From JOPF133 sp052144935 (lineage in GTDB: Bacteria > Acidobacteriota > Terriglobia > Bryobacterales > Bryobacteraceae): DNA of 5,973 nt. The DNA lies in the NCBI GenBank assembly GCA_052144935.1, contig JBKQPR010000290.1, positions 1 to 5,973 of the forward strand. The letters are read 5' to 3'. Shown here one piece after another: positions 1-5,232 of the stretch; position 1 is the first letter of the stretch; each line of letters begins with the position of its first letter. The notes below the pieces were generated by a model. That model was not told the origin of the DNA. It was given only the letters and a program-made list of their open reading frames with translations, and did not search any database. Position numbers and translations under genes: made by a program.

Positions 1-180
1 GCGAAGCGCACGCCCGGCAGGAGCGCAACGTCAAGCTGCGCACGCAGATGGCGCGCTTTCCGGATCCCAAGCGGCTGGAGCAGTTCGATTTCCAGTTTCC
101 TACTTCCATCGATGAGAAGAAGATCCGAGAACTGGCCAGCCTGCGCTTTCTAGAACGCCACGAGAATGTTTGCTTATTGG
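1..180 (+). pseudogene. istB: IstB-like ATPase fragment (IS21 family helper), truncated at both ends
   Basis: The frame starting at base 3 is open from the window edge and encodes an internal piece of an IstB helper ATPase, the AAA+ partner of IS21-family transposases. Recognisable family features are the basic stretch EAHARQERNVKLRTQMARFP, then FDFQFPTSID, then the helix IRELASLRFLERHENV. In intact IstB proteins this helix leads straight into the Walker A loop (LLGPPGVGKTH type). Here the match ends at about ENVCLLA, near base 180, and the frame continues as Ala/Arg/Pro-rich translation of the GC-rich repeat block until a stop at 272. Walker A, Walker B and the whole C-terminal half are missing, so it cannot be an active ATPase. 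The 5' end lies outside the window. It differs clearly from the istB remnant at 4595-5095 and comes from another IS21 lineage. I am confident of the family; the exact junction is uncertain by about 10 bases. Confidence 0.8.
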
Positions 181-786
181 CTTGCGCTCGCGTGGCCGCC
201 GCCCGGGCCCCGGACGCGGGGCCGAAGCGGCACGACCGGTTCGGCCTGGCGGCCGTCAGCGGCGTCGGGTAGCGATCGAGGAAGCCGGCGGACGTTTGCG
301 CAACGAGCGCCATGCAAATGCCGGGATCGTCATGCGCGCCACTCGCCATGCGCCTCCGCGCCGGCATCGTCGGCGCGCCACCAGCTTGCCGCCGCACCAG
401 CGCACCGGCCGGCGCCGCCGCGCGAATGGACGCGCTCGGCCCCGCGGTCGCACGGCCGCTGCCCACCGCGTAGCGGGCGAGACACCGGCAGTGGCGCCGG
501 GCAGCGATTCGCATGCGCCCCCGAGCAGGCATCGCCATGCGCGTCGCCTGGCGCACGTCGGGTTCGGCTCGCCGGCAGCCGCCGGAGACCGCGGAGTGGT
601 CCACCAGCTTGGCGCCGCATCAGCGCACCGGGCGACTGCCGTCGCGCGGGTGGACGCTCTCGGCCCGCGGCTCGCAGGGCCGCCGCACAGCGCGCAGCGG
701 GTGGGACGCCGGCCTGAATTTCGGCAACACCGGTTTGGCCTGGCGGCCAGGCAGTGCCGCCGGGCAGCGAGCGGAGAAGCCGACAC
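181..786. repeat. GC-rich degenerate repeat block 1 (three diverged units A, B, C)
   Basis: This gene-free stretch is an array of diverged copies of one GC-rich unit of about 250 bases, also found at 3803-4100. Unit A (about 190-292) holds only the distal part, with the shared core TTCGGCCTGGCGGCC followed by a GATCGAGGAAGCCGGCG-like end. Unit B (about 315-512) has the start (AATGCCGGGATCGTCATGCG), an internal deletion, then CCACCAGCTTG and CCCGCGGTCGCACGGCCGC. Unit C (529-786) is the most complete. Bases 529-611 of C align without gaps to 3811-3893, and by hand I count 10 differences in 83. Long open frames exist on both strands, but they are composition-driven and have low-complexity Ala/Arg/Pro/Gly translations. 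I see no recognisable domain. The block is bounded on the left by a cut istB and on the right by a cut tnpA, so it replaced or interrupted transposon DNA. Its function and origin are unknown. Confidence 0.7.
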
Positions 787-840
787 CACGTGGTATTTGC
801 TCTCCCACTTCGTATGGCTTAAACTCTCGTAGTCGTCCAT
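784..840 (-). pseudogene. tnpA: IS200/IS605-type TnpA transposase, N-terminal stub
   Basis: Reading the minus strand from ATG at 840, the first 19 codons give MDDYESLSHTKWESKYHVV. This is the characteristic opening of IS200/IS605-family Y1 (HUH) transposases, which usually reads M-D-[DE]-Y-x-S-L-S-H-[TS]-x-W-[DE]-C-K-Y-H-V-V-F-I-P-K. After the second Val, the expected FIPK strand is replaced by translation of GC-rich unit C (SASPLAARR and on). The HUH motif and catalytic Tyr are therefore gone. The original start is credible because AAGAGGAG lies 10 bases upstream (plus-strand 851-858). Intact family members are about 130-150 residues long. A fused frame stays open to base 256, but nothing suggests the 194-residue product is functional. 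The stub is short, yet the motif is distinctive. Confidence 0.72.
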
Positions 841-850
841 CGTGTGAAAT

Positions 851-858
851 CTCCTCTT
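851..858 (-). promoter_or_regulatory. Ribosome binding site of the tnpA stub
   Basis: On the minus strand this reads AAGAGGAG and ends 10 bases before the ATG at 840. It supports the assigned start of the truncated IS200-type transposase and shows that the 5' end of that insertion sequence survives here. I could not place the sequence's outer end with certainty. Confidence 0.5.
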
Positions 859-925
859 CGTGCGCTTGGCGGCTTACGATTGGAGTTTCCACGATGGACT
901 CCCGGATCTGTCAACCTTCTACTGC

Positions 926-966
926 CTCCCCGGCTCTGCCGGGGATTCCCCGGCAGAGCCGGGGGG
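926..966. repeat. Perfect 17-bp inverted repeat made of two smaller hairpins
   Basis: CCCCGGCTCTGCCGGGG (928-944) is followed after a 3-base ATT loop by its exact reverse complement (948-964). A wobble and a further pair extend the stem to 926-966. Each half is itself a hairpin (CCCCGGC, a 3-base loop, GCCGGGG). The DNA or RNA can therefore fold as one 17-bp stem or as two tandem 7-bp stems. It sits about 50 bases beyond the permease stop codon, on the side where that gene's transcript would end. There is no T-run on either strand, so it is not a canonical intrinsic terminator, though it could protect or end a transcript. It could also be a REP-like palindrome or an insertion-sequence end left beside the IS200 stub. 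The rest of 841-1015 shows no gene. Confidence 0.75.
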
Positions 967-1015
967 CCTCTCTTATTGGGCTAGGCGGCGGATCGTCACC
1001 ATCGACCGCCCTGCC

Positions 1016-3580
1016 TCACTCAATCTTGAGCGCATCCACCGGCGAAATCGAAGCCGCGCGGCTGGCCGGAATGATGGCGGCCAAAAAGGCACAGATCGCC
1101 AGCGCAACCGCGGCCACGCCCAGCGCGATCGGGTCCCAACTGACTACGCCGTAGAGTTGCGAGGAAATCAGGCGGCCGGCTCCGATGGCCAGCGGCACAC
1201 CGAGCAGCAGCCCGCCCAGCACGCGCCGCGATGTGCCGCGTAGCACCAGCGCCACCACCTTGGAGCGATCCGCGCCCAATGCCATGCGAATTCCGATTTC
1301 ATTTCGGCGCTGCGCCACCGCGTAGGCCGTGACGCCGTACAGGCCGACGCCGGCCAGCAGCAGCGCTACGATCCCGAACAGGCCGGCCAGACTTGCCACC
1401 GCCCGCTCCTGATCGAACCGCATGGCGATCTGCTGCCGCATGGTCCTGACGCTGACCAGCGTCAGGTTAGGATCAAGGTCCGCCAGCAGCTTGGTTACCA
1501 CCGGTTCGACCGCTCCGGGCGAAGCATTGGTCTTCAGCATGATCCCGCTGATGAAATGCGAACGCAGCTCCACGCGCTGCATGATGTCGCCGTCCTGATA
1601 ATTAACGTTCTGCGCCAGCGGTACATAGAACATGGGCCGGGCCGGACGGCTCAGGCCCCAGCCCGCGAACTTGGCGTCGCGCACCACCCCCACAATGCGG
1701 AAGGTATTGCCATCTTCGGGGCGGTCGCAGCCGAAATGCTGATCGATCGGGTCCTCGCCTTCTTTGAAAAAGCGCTTTACAAATGCCTGATTGACAATCG
1801 CCACAGGGGCGGTGTTCTCATTGTCGGCTTCGGTGAAATGGCGTCCCCGCAGGATAGGCATGGCGAAGTTCTGCAGATAACGGCTGCTGATGCGGTCCCA
1901 GGAGGCTCCCGACTGCCCATCCATCTTGGCCGGGGGATGGCCGGCCACGAAAATCATTTCACCCCAGTTGTCGGTCATGGGATTATACACGGCGAGGCCC
2001 GACCCCTGCACGCCGGGCAGACGGTTCAAGCGGTCTTCGAGCTGCCGGTAGAGGGCGTTCAACCTCGGCAGCGTGTAGGAGGCCGGCGGATTGTTGAGGG
2101 CCACCAGCAGGCGTCCCTCGACGGTGTATCCGAAGTCCTGGTTTTCCAGCTTGTCGAGACTTCGCGCCAGCATGGTGGCGCCGGCTACCAGCACCACCGA
2201 TAGACAGGCCTGCACGGCCAGAAGGGCCTTGCCGGCGAGCGACGAATGCGGGCTGACGCTGCGGTTGGAGCCGCGCAAGGCCTCCGCCGGGTCCGTGCGG
2301 GTGGCCAGCCACGCGGGAAACGCCCCAAACGCGACGCCGGTCGCGAGCGCCAGGGCGAAGGAAACGCCCAACACGGCCGGCGAGGGTGCGCTGCCGATGG
2401 GCAGAAAATGCGCGTTCTGAAACGCCAGGGCCAGCAACAGGCGGGCGGCTCCCATGGCCACCAGCAGTCCGGCAAGGCAGCCGCCGATCGCCAGCAAAAC
2501 GCTTTCGGTGAGAGCCTGCGCGATGATCTGCCGTCCGGTGGCGCCAATCGCTAGGCGCACCGCGGTTTGAGTGCGGCGGCTGGCCGAGCGTGCCAGCAAC
2601 AGATTGGCCACGTTGGCGCACCCGATCAACAGCACCATGCCGCACACTGAAAGCAGAATCCGCAGACTGGTGCTGTAGCTCTCCTTCATTTCCGCCACGC
2701 CCGCGCCGGCCGGCACGATATTGATCACTTGCCTCGGCAGCAGCCGGATCACGTCCGGCATCCAGTTGGAAGGATAGCCGGAGTCATTCTGCAACCACTG
2801 CCGCAAAACTCCCGTGAGCCGTGGAGCCATGCCTGTGGTGGAAGCCCCCGGACGCAGGCGTCCGATCGCTCGCAGCCAGGCGGGAGGCGTCTGGCGCAAC
2901 AGGGAGCCGTCGGCGCCAATGATTGGCTCCTGATGTACCGGAATCCACAGGTCGGCCGGGTCGCTGCGAAGAGTTTCGCCAAAGAAACCGGGAGGCGCTA
3001 CGCCGATCACGGTGAATGCGTGCCCTTCCACCATGAAGGTCGATCCCACTACCGACCGGTCGCCGCCATAATTGATCTGCCAGGCATGATGGCTGAGCAC
3101 CGCCACCGGCCGAGCGGAGGGGGTATCGTCGCCGGCGGTGAAAAGCCGGCCGCCGAACGTCTTAACTCCCAATGTGGAGAAATAATTTCCGGTGACATAT
3201 TCGCACCGCAGTGACTTGGCGGATCGTTCGACGCCTTCGCGCCGCACGCTCATACGCCACCCGCCTCCGGCTTGAAAGGCGGCCAGTTCCTCGAACTCGG
3301 GGCTGGCGGCCTTCAGACGCTCGAAGAGGGCGTAGGAATACATCCCCCAGCGGTCCTGCGGGCCACCCTCCACGCAGCAATCGTCGCCATCTCCAATCCG
3401 GTATAAAGCAGTGGGGTCCGAGACTGGCAGGGAACGGAGCATTACAGCGTCAATCAACGTAAAAATCGCCGTGGTGCCGCCGATGCCGAGGGCCAGCGTA
3501 AGCACGGCGGCGGCCGTGAAAATCGGCGACGACCGGAACAGCCGCAAGGCATACCGAATATTGCCAGCGAGGTTTCGCAT
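1016..3580 (-). CDS. ADOP-family MacB/FtsX-like orphan ABC permease
   Basis: This is a full-length 854-residue inner-membrane permease with the duplicated MacB/FtsX layout of the acidobacterial ADOP family (usually about 800 residues). The N-terminus MRNLAGNIRYALRLFRSSP leads into TM1 (about 20-43, LTLALGIGGTTAIF). A first MacB-type periplasmic domain spans about 50-290. The first FtsX core has TM2 (307-329) and the signature NVANLLLARSASRRTQTAVR, then TM3 (356-385) and TM4 (401-422). TM5 (451-470) starts the second half, with a second periplasmic domain at about 480-715. The second FtsX core has TM6 (727-751), the signature AQRRNEIGIRMALGA, and two more helices (about 785-836), ending SPVDALKIE. 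GGAG at 3589-3592 lies 8 bases before the ATG, which supports this start. Family members are thought to work with a separate MacB-like ATPase; none is encoded here, nor is the PadR-type regulator often found beside ADOP genes. The substrate is unknown. There are no internal stops or frameshifts. Monocistronic, flanked by mobile debris on both sides. Confidence 0.93.
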   Translation of the reverse strand: MRNLAGNIRYALRLFRSSPIFTAAAVLTLALGIGGTTAIFTLIDAVMLRSLPVSDPTALYRIGDGDDCCVEGGPQDRWGMYSYALFERLKAASPEFEELAAFQAGGGWRMSVRREGVERSAKSLRCEYVTGNYFSTLGVKTFGGRLFTAGDDTPSARPVAVLSHHAWQINYGGDRSVVGSTFMVEGHAFTVIGVAPPGFFGETLRSDPADLWIPVHQEPIIGADGSLLRQTPPAWLRAIGRLRPGASTTGMAPRLTGVLRQWLQNDSGYPSNWMPDVIRLLPRQVINIVPAGAGVAEMKESYSTSLRILLSVCGMVLLIGCANVANLLLARSASRRTQTAVRLAIGATGRQIIAQALTESVLLAIGGCLAGLLVAMGAARLLLALAFQNAHFLPIGSAPSPAVLGVSFALALATGVAFGAFPAWLATRTDPAEALRGSNRSVSPHSSLAGKALLAVQACLSVVLVAGATMLARSLDKLENQDFGYTVEGRLLVALNNPPASYTLPRLNALYRQLEDRLNRLPGVQGSGLAVYNPMTDNWGEMIFVAGHPPAKMDGQSGASWDRISSRYLQNFAMPILRGRHFTEADNENTAPVAIVNQAFVKRFFKEGEDPIDQHFGCDRPEDGNTFRIVGVVRDAKFAGWGLSRPARPMFYVPLAQNVNYQDGDIMQRVELRSHFISGIMLKTNASPGAVEPVVTKLLADLDPNLTLVSVRTMRQQIAMRFDQERAVASLAGLFGIVALLLAGVGLYGVTAYAVAQRRNEIGIRMALGADRSKVVALVLRGTSRRVLGGLLLGVPLAIGAGRLISSQLYGVVSWDPIALGVAAVALAICAFLAAIIPASRAASISPVDALKIE

Positions 3581-3802
3581 AATGAGGTCTCCGGCTAACT
3601 GAGGCGTGCCGCCCGCCGGCTTCCGGCGGGCATACCCCGACGCAAAGGTACCTGCAATAGGTCACCTGTCATGTCCAGGCATACTGCCGATTCGGGAAAA
3701 GGTTACAAGCCTGGCCAACCAGATTTGAAAGGTCAGATCTCAGGAAAACCTTCCATCCGCGGACTCCCGGTGACCACCTGAGATGGGCGCGCCGCGCTAC
3801 GC
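3581..3802. other. Intergenic leader upstream of the permease
   Basis: No gene is visible here. The stretch contains the permease ribosome binding site (GGAG on the minus strand at 3589-3592) and a GC hairpin at 3611-3631. Left of the second repeat block it turns to less GC-rich sequence (about 3660-3760). An 8-bp inverted pair occurs at 3737-3744 (ATCTCAGG) and 3777-3784 (CCTGAGAT). I found no convincing minus-strand promoter: the best spaced pair, TTGCAG then 17 bases then TATGCC, matches each consensus hexamer at only three positions. Confidence 0.5.
3611..3631. repeat. 9-bp GC hairpin in the permease leader
   Basis: GCCCGCCGG (3611-3619) and CCGGCGGGC (3623-3631) form a perfect 9-bp stem around a CTT loop. 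If transcription starts upstream of it, it would fold in the untranslated leader about 30 bases before the permease ATG. It could then affect mRNA stability or translation. Alternatively it is a dispersed genomic palindrome, since GC hairpins of similar style occur at 928-964 and 5195-5210. Confidence 0.6.
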
Positions 3803-4100
3803 GAATGCCGGCATCGTCATGCGGGCCGCCTGGCGCACGTCGGGATCGGCCCGCCAGCAGCCGCAGGAGACCGAGGAGCCGTCCACCAGCTTGCTGCCGC
3901 ACGGGTGGCCGCTCTCGCCCCGCGGTCGCACGGCCGCCGCCCATCGCGCGGCGGGCGGTATGCCGGGCAGAACGGCAAGACTGGTTCGGCGTGGCGGCCA
4001 GCATTGGCGCCGGGCGGTGATCGGAGAGGCCGGCGCCGCCATCTCTCGGCCCGCTGTCGCCGGGCCGCCCCACCGCGGAGCAGGCGCCGATGGTCGCCCC
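3803..4100. repeat. GC-rich degenerate repeat block 2 (unit D plus partial D2)
   Basis: Unit D (about 3803-4042) is a second location of the unit seen in block 1. It opens GAATGCCGGCATCGTCATGC, has the shared CCACCAGCTTG at 3883-3893 and CCCGCGGTCGCACGGCCGC in its middle. It ends with GTTCGGCGTGGCGGCCAGC and GATCGGAGAGGCCGGCG. Partial unit D2 (about 4043-4100) repeats the CTCTCGGCCCGC segment seen at 657-669 in unit C and decays afterwards. Bases 4100-4174 remain GC-rich without a clear match. Long overlapping frames on both strands are Ala/Arg/Pro-rich and have no recognisable domain, so I do not call them genes. The block lies between the permease leader and the left edge of an IS21 remnant. 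Confidence 0.68.
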
Positions 4101-4200
4101 CGCGTCCAACCGGGCGCGCCGCGCTCGCCGACGCCGTCCCGGCTCGGCGCACCCACCAATCGGACCTCCGCGGTGTAGTTTCCGGAAACCCCGTGTTTCG

Positions 4201-4229
4201 TCCACAATCGTCAACAACGTCGATATACT
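4201..4229 (+). promoter_or_regulatory. Candidate sigma70-type promoter at the IS21 left end
   Basis: TCCACA (4201-4206, four of six matches to TTGACA) and TATACT (4224-4229, five of six matches to TATAAT) are separated by exactly 17 bases. The position just inside the proposed left end, upstream of the istA remnant, is where an IS21 transposase promoter would be expected. An AAGGAG sequence follows at 4302-4307, but no start codon in the istA frame sits behind it. The internal deletion may have removed the original istA start. Confidence 0.4.
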
Positions 4230-4311
4230 GATAGCACGATGTGCGGCGGGCATCGGGCCTCATCGGTCCCGGCAAGATCGTTCGCGAGGTTCCGGCAAAC
4301 TAAGGAGCACA

Positions 4312-4608
4312 TATAGATCTGGCCTTCGCACAGGGCGATCGGCCGGCGCCCAGACGGCCCAACTGATGAAACTGCTGGAGCAGCATGGCGCCGCCGCCTT
4401 GCGCCGAGCCATCGCCGAAGCACTGCAACGCAACACTCCACGTGCGTCTTCCGTGGCTTTCCTGCTGCGCCGGCAACCTCGCTCGACACCACTTAGCCTC
4501 GATCTCAGCCATCATCCGCAAGCTCAGTCGCCCGACATCCGCCCTCATGATCTGGAAACCTACGATGAACTCGCCCGCACCCAGGACACCGACCATGACA
4601 AACCATAA
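4312..4608 (+). pseudogene. istA: IstA transposase, C-terminal tail only
   Basis: The frame ending with TAA at 4606-4608 encodes the tail of an IS21-family transposase. Its recognisable part starts near AQTAQLMKLLEQHG (from about 4348), continues through IAEALQRNTPRASSVAFLLR, and ends with the IstA-type motif DIRPHDLETYDELA. About 86 convincing residues remain of a protein that is normally about 400-550. The helix-turn-helix and the DDE catalytic core are absent. The frame is open further upstream, but those residues (RSRQDRSRGSGKLRS) do not look like IstA, so the fragment start is approximate. It overlaps istB by 14 bases (4595-4608), the coupling expected in this family. It cannot be an active transposase. 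Confidence 0.75.
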
Positions 4609-5095
4609 TCTTGCCACTCAACTCAAGCGGATCGGCTGGTGCGCCCTACCCGCGCAGTTGGACGACTTCATCGCGCGTGTCTCCAAGGCCCGCTACTCCG
4701 CTCATCAGATCCTCGAAGAAATCGCCCAGGCAGAAGCCACCGAACGCTCTCGCCGCAGTCTGGAACGCCGGCTGCGGATCAGCGGCATCAAGAGATTCAA
4801 GCCCATGGCCGACTTCGATTGGTCCTGGCCCACCAAGATCGAACGCGACATCATCGAACGCGCGCTGACGCTGGATTTTCTTAATGAAACCCGCAATCTC
4901 ATCCTGGTGGGCCGCAACGGTTTGGGCAAAACGATGATCGCTCAAAACATCGCTCACGCCGCGGTGCTCGCCGGGCATACTGTGCTATTTCGTTCCGCGG
5001 CGGCATTGCGCGAAGAGCTACACCGGCAGTCTCCGGAAGGCCGTCGCCGCAAACTGCGCGGGTACGCCAATGTTGGATTGTTGTGCATCGACTAA
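4595..5095 (+). pseudogene. istB: IstB helper ATPase, 3'-truncated in Walker B
   Basis: This is a 166-residue IstB, against about 245-260 residues for an intact protein. The start at 4595 is favoured over the upstream in-frame ATG at 4385 for two reasons: it overlaps the istA stop by 14 bases in the IS21 manner, and it has AGGA 8 bases upstream. The N-terminal helical region (1-75, with ALPAQLDDFIARVSKARYSA) is followed by DFDWSWPTKIERDIIERAL. Walker A is GRNGLGKT at residues 106-113. The HTVLFRSAAALREEL segment is next, and then the Walker B strand NVGLLCID. The catalytic Glu that should follow that Asp is replaced by a TAA stop, which forms part of the recombinase element beginning at about 5093. 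Sensor 1, the Arg finger and the C-terminus are gone, so it could bind but probably not hydrolyse ATP. It belongs to a different lineage from the fragment at 1-180. Confidence 0.85.
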
Positions 5096-5175
5096 TGTGA
5101 AGTTGTCAGAAATGTGGAGTTGAGGCGCGAAAGCGCTGGAAATCCGACTCGCGGATGAGTTTCAGCTCCACATTT
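5094..5175. repeat. Three copies of AATGTGRAGYTG in a foldable element end
   Basis: AATGTGAAGTTG (5094-5105) and AATGTGGAGTTG (5111-5122) are direct copies spaced 17 bases start to start. A third copy is inverted at 5163-5174 (CAGCTCCACATT). The second and third form a 14-bp stem (5110-5123 with 5162-5175) with one G-T wobble. Inside it are two further hairpins: GCGC-GAAA-GCGC (5125-5136) and ATCCG, 5 bases, CGGAT (5142-5156). Together they can form a three-way junction. Short arms of 11-13 bases are typical binding sites for tyrosine recombinases, and the adjacent gene encodes one. The proposed role as a recombinase-recognised end is inference. Confidence 0.65.
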
Positions 5176-5194
5176 AAGCGGTAGGATCGAAACG

Positions 5195-5210
5195 GCCGCC
5201 GTCCGGCGGC
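5195..5210. repeat. 7-bp GC hairpin upstream of the recombinase gene
   Basis: GCCGCCG (5195-5201) pairs perfectly with CGGCGGC (5204-5210) across a TC loop, 22 bases before the recombinase ATG. It could block read-through from outside the element, or lower translation by folding near the ribosome binding site. A TC loop is tight, so the inner base pair may open. No T-run follows. Confidence 0.5.
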
Positions 5211-5232
5211 TAAATCACCTTTTGAGGTTTCG

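Larger units (their letters stand above)
4175..5092 (+). mobile_element. IS21-family insertion sequence remnant
   Basis: The element retains a plausible left edge, the IstA C-terminal tail and the first two-thirds of IstB. It has lost most of istA and everything after the IstB Walker B segment. The proposed left edge begins TGTAGTTTCCGGAAAC, which fits the TG start usual in IS21-family ends and contains a perfect 12-bp palindrome (4178-4189). The GC-rich repeat block stops at about this point. The istA-istB overlap is the typical IS21 arrangement. The right side ends where a tyrosine-recombinase element begins at about 5093. The left boundary is inferred, because the matching right end is absent. 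Confidence 0.68.

Noticed and set aside
181..786. CRISPR array or integron attC array as an explanation for the repeats
   Set aside because: The units are long, contiguous and diverged, with internal deletions. There are no uniform short repeats separated by unique spacers, and I saw no attC-type GTTRRRY core arrangement.
166..832. Long open frames on both strands through the first GC-rich block
   Set aside because: They overlap each other in several frames and translate to Ala/Arg/Pro/Gly-rich sequence without domains. Between units C and D the 10 differences are not concentrated at third codon positions in the forward frames. One minus frame shows about half of them as synonymous, but that is too few to claim coding.
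3171..3179. AATGTGGAG resembling the recombinase motif
   Set aside because: It lies inside the permease coding sequence, encodes conserved-looking residues (FSTLG on the minus strand), and lacks the rest of the motif. Chance match.
3600..3665. Permease promoter TTGCAG-17-TATGCC on the minus strand
   Set aside because: Each hexamer matches consensus at only three positions, which is expected by chance at this length.
3669..4275. Open frames on the minus strand across the second GC-rich block
   Set aside because: The frames have the same low-complexity composition and no convincing ribosome binding site, and similarity to block 1 switches frame between segments. GC-driven openness explains them.
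4239..4316. Short plus-strand frame (25 codons) starting MCGGHRASSV and ending just after AAGGAG
   Set aside because: It has no recognisable family and no ribosome binding site. It could be a leader in the IS21 remnant, but nothing supports this.
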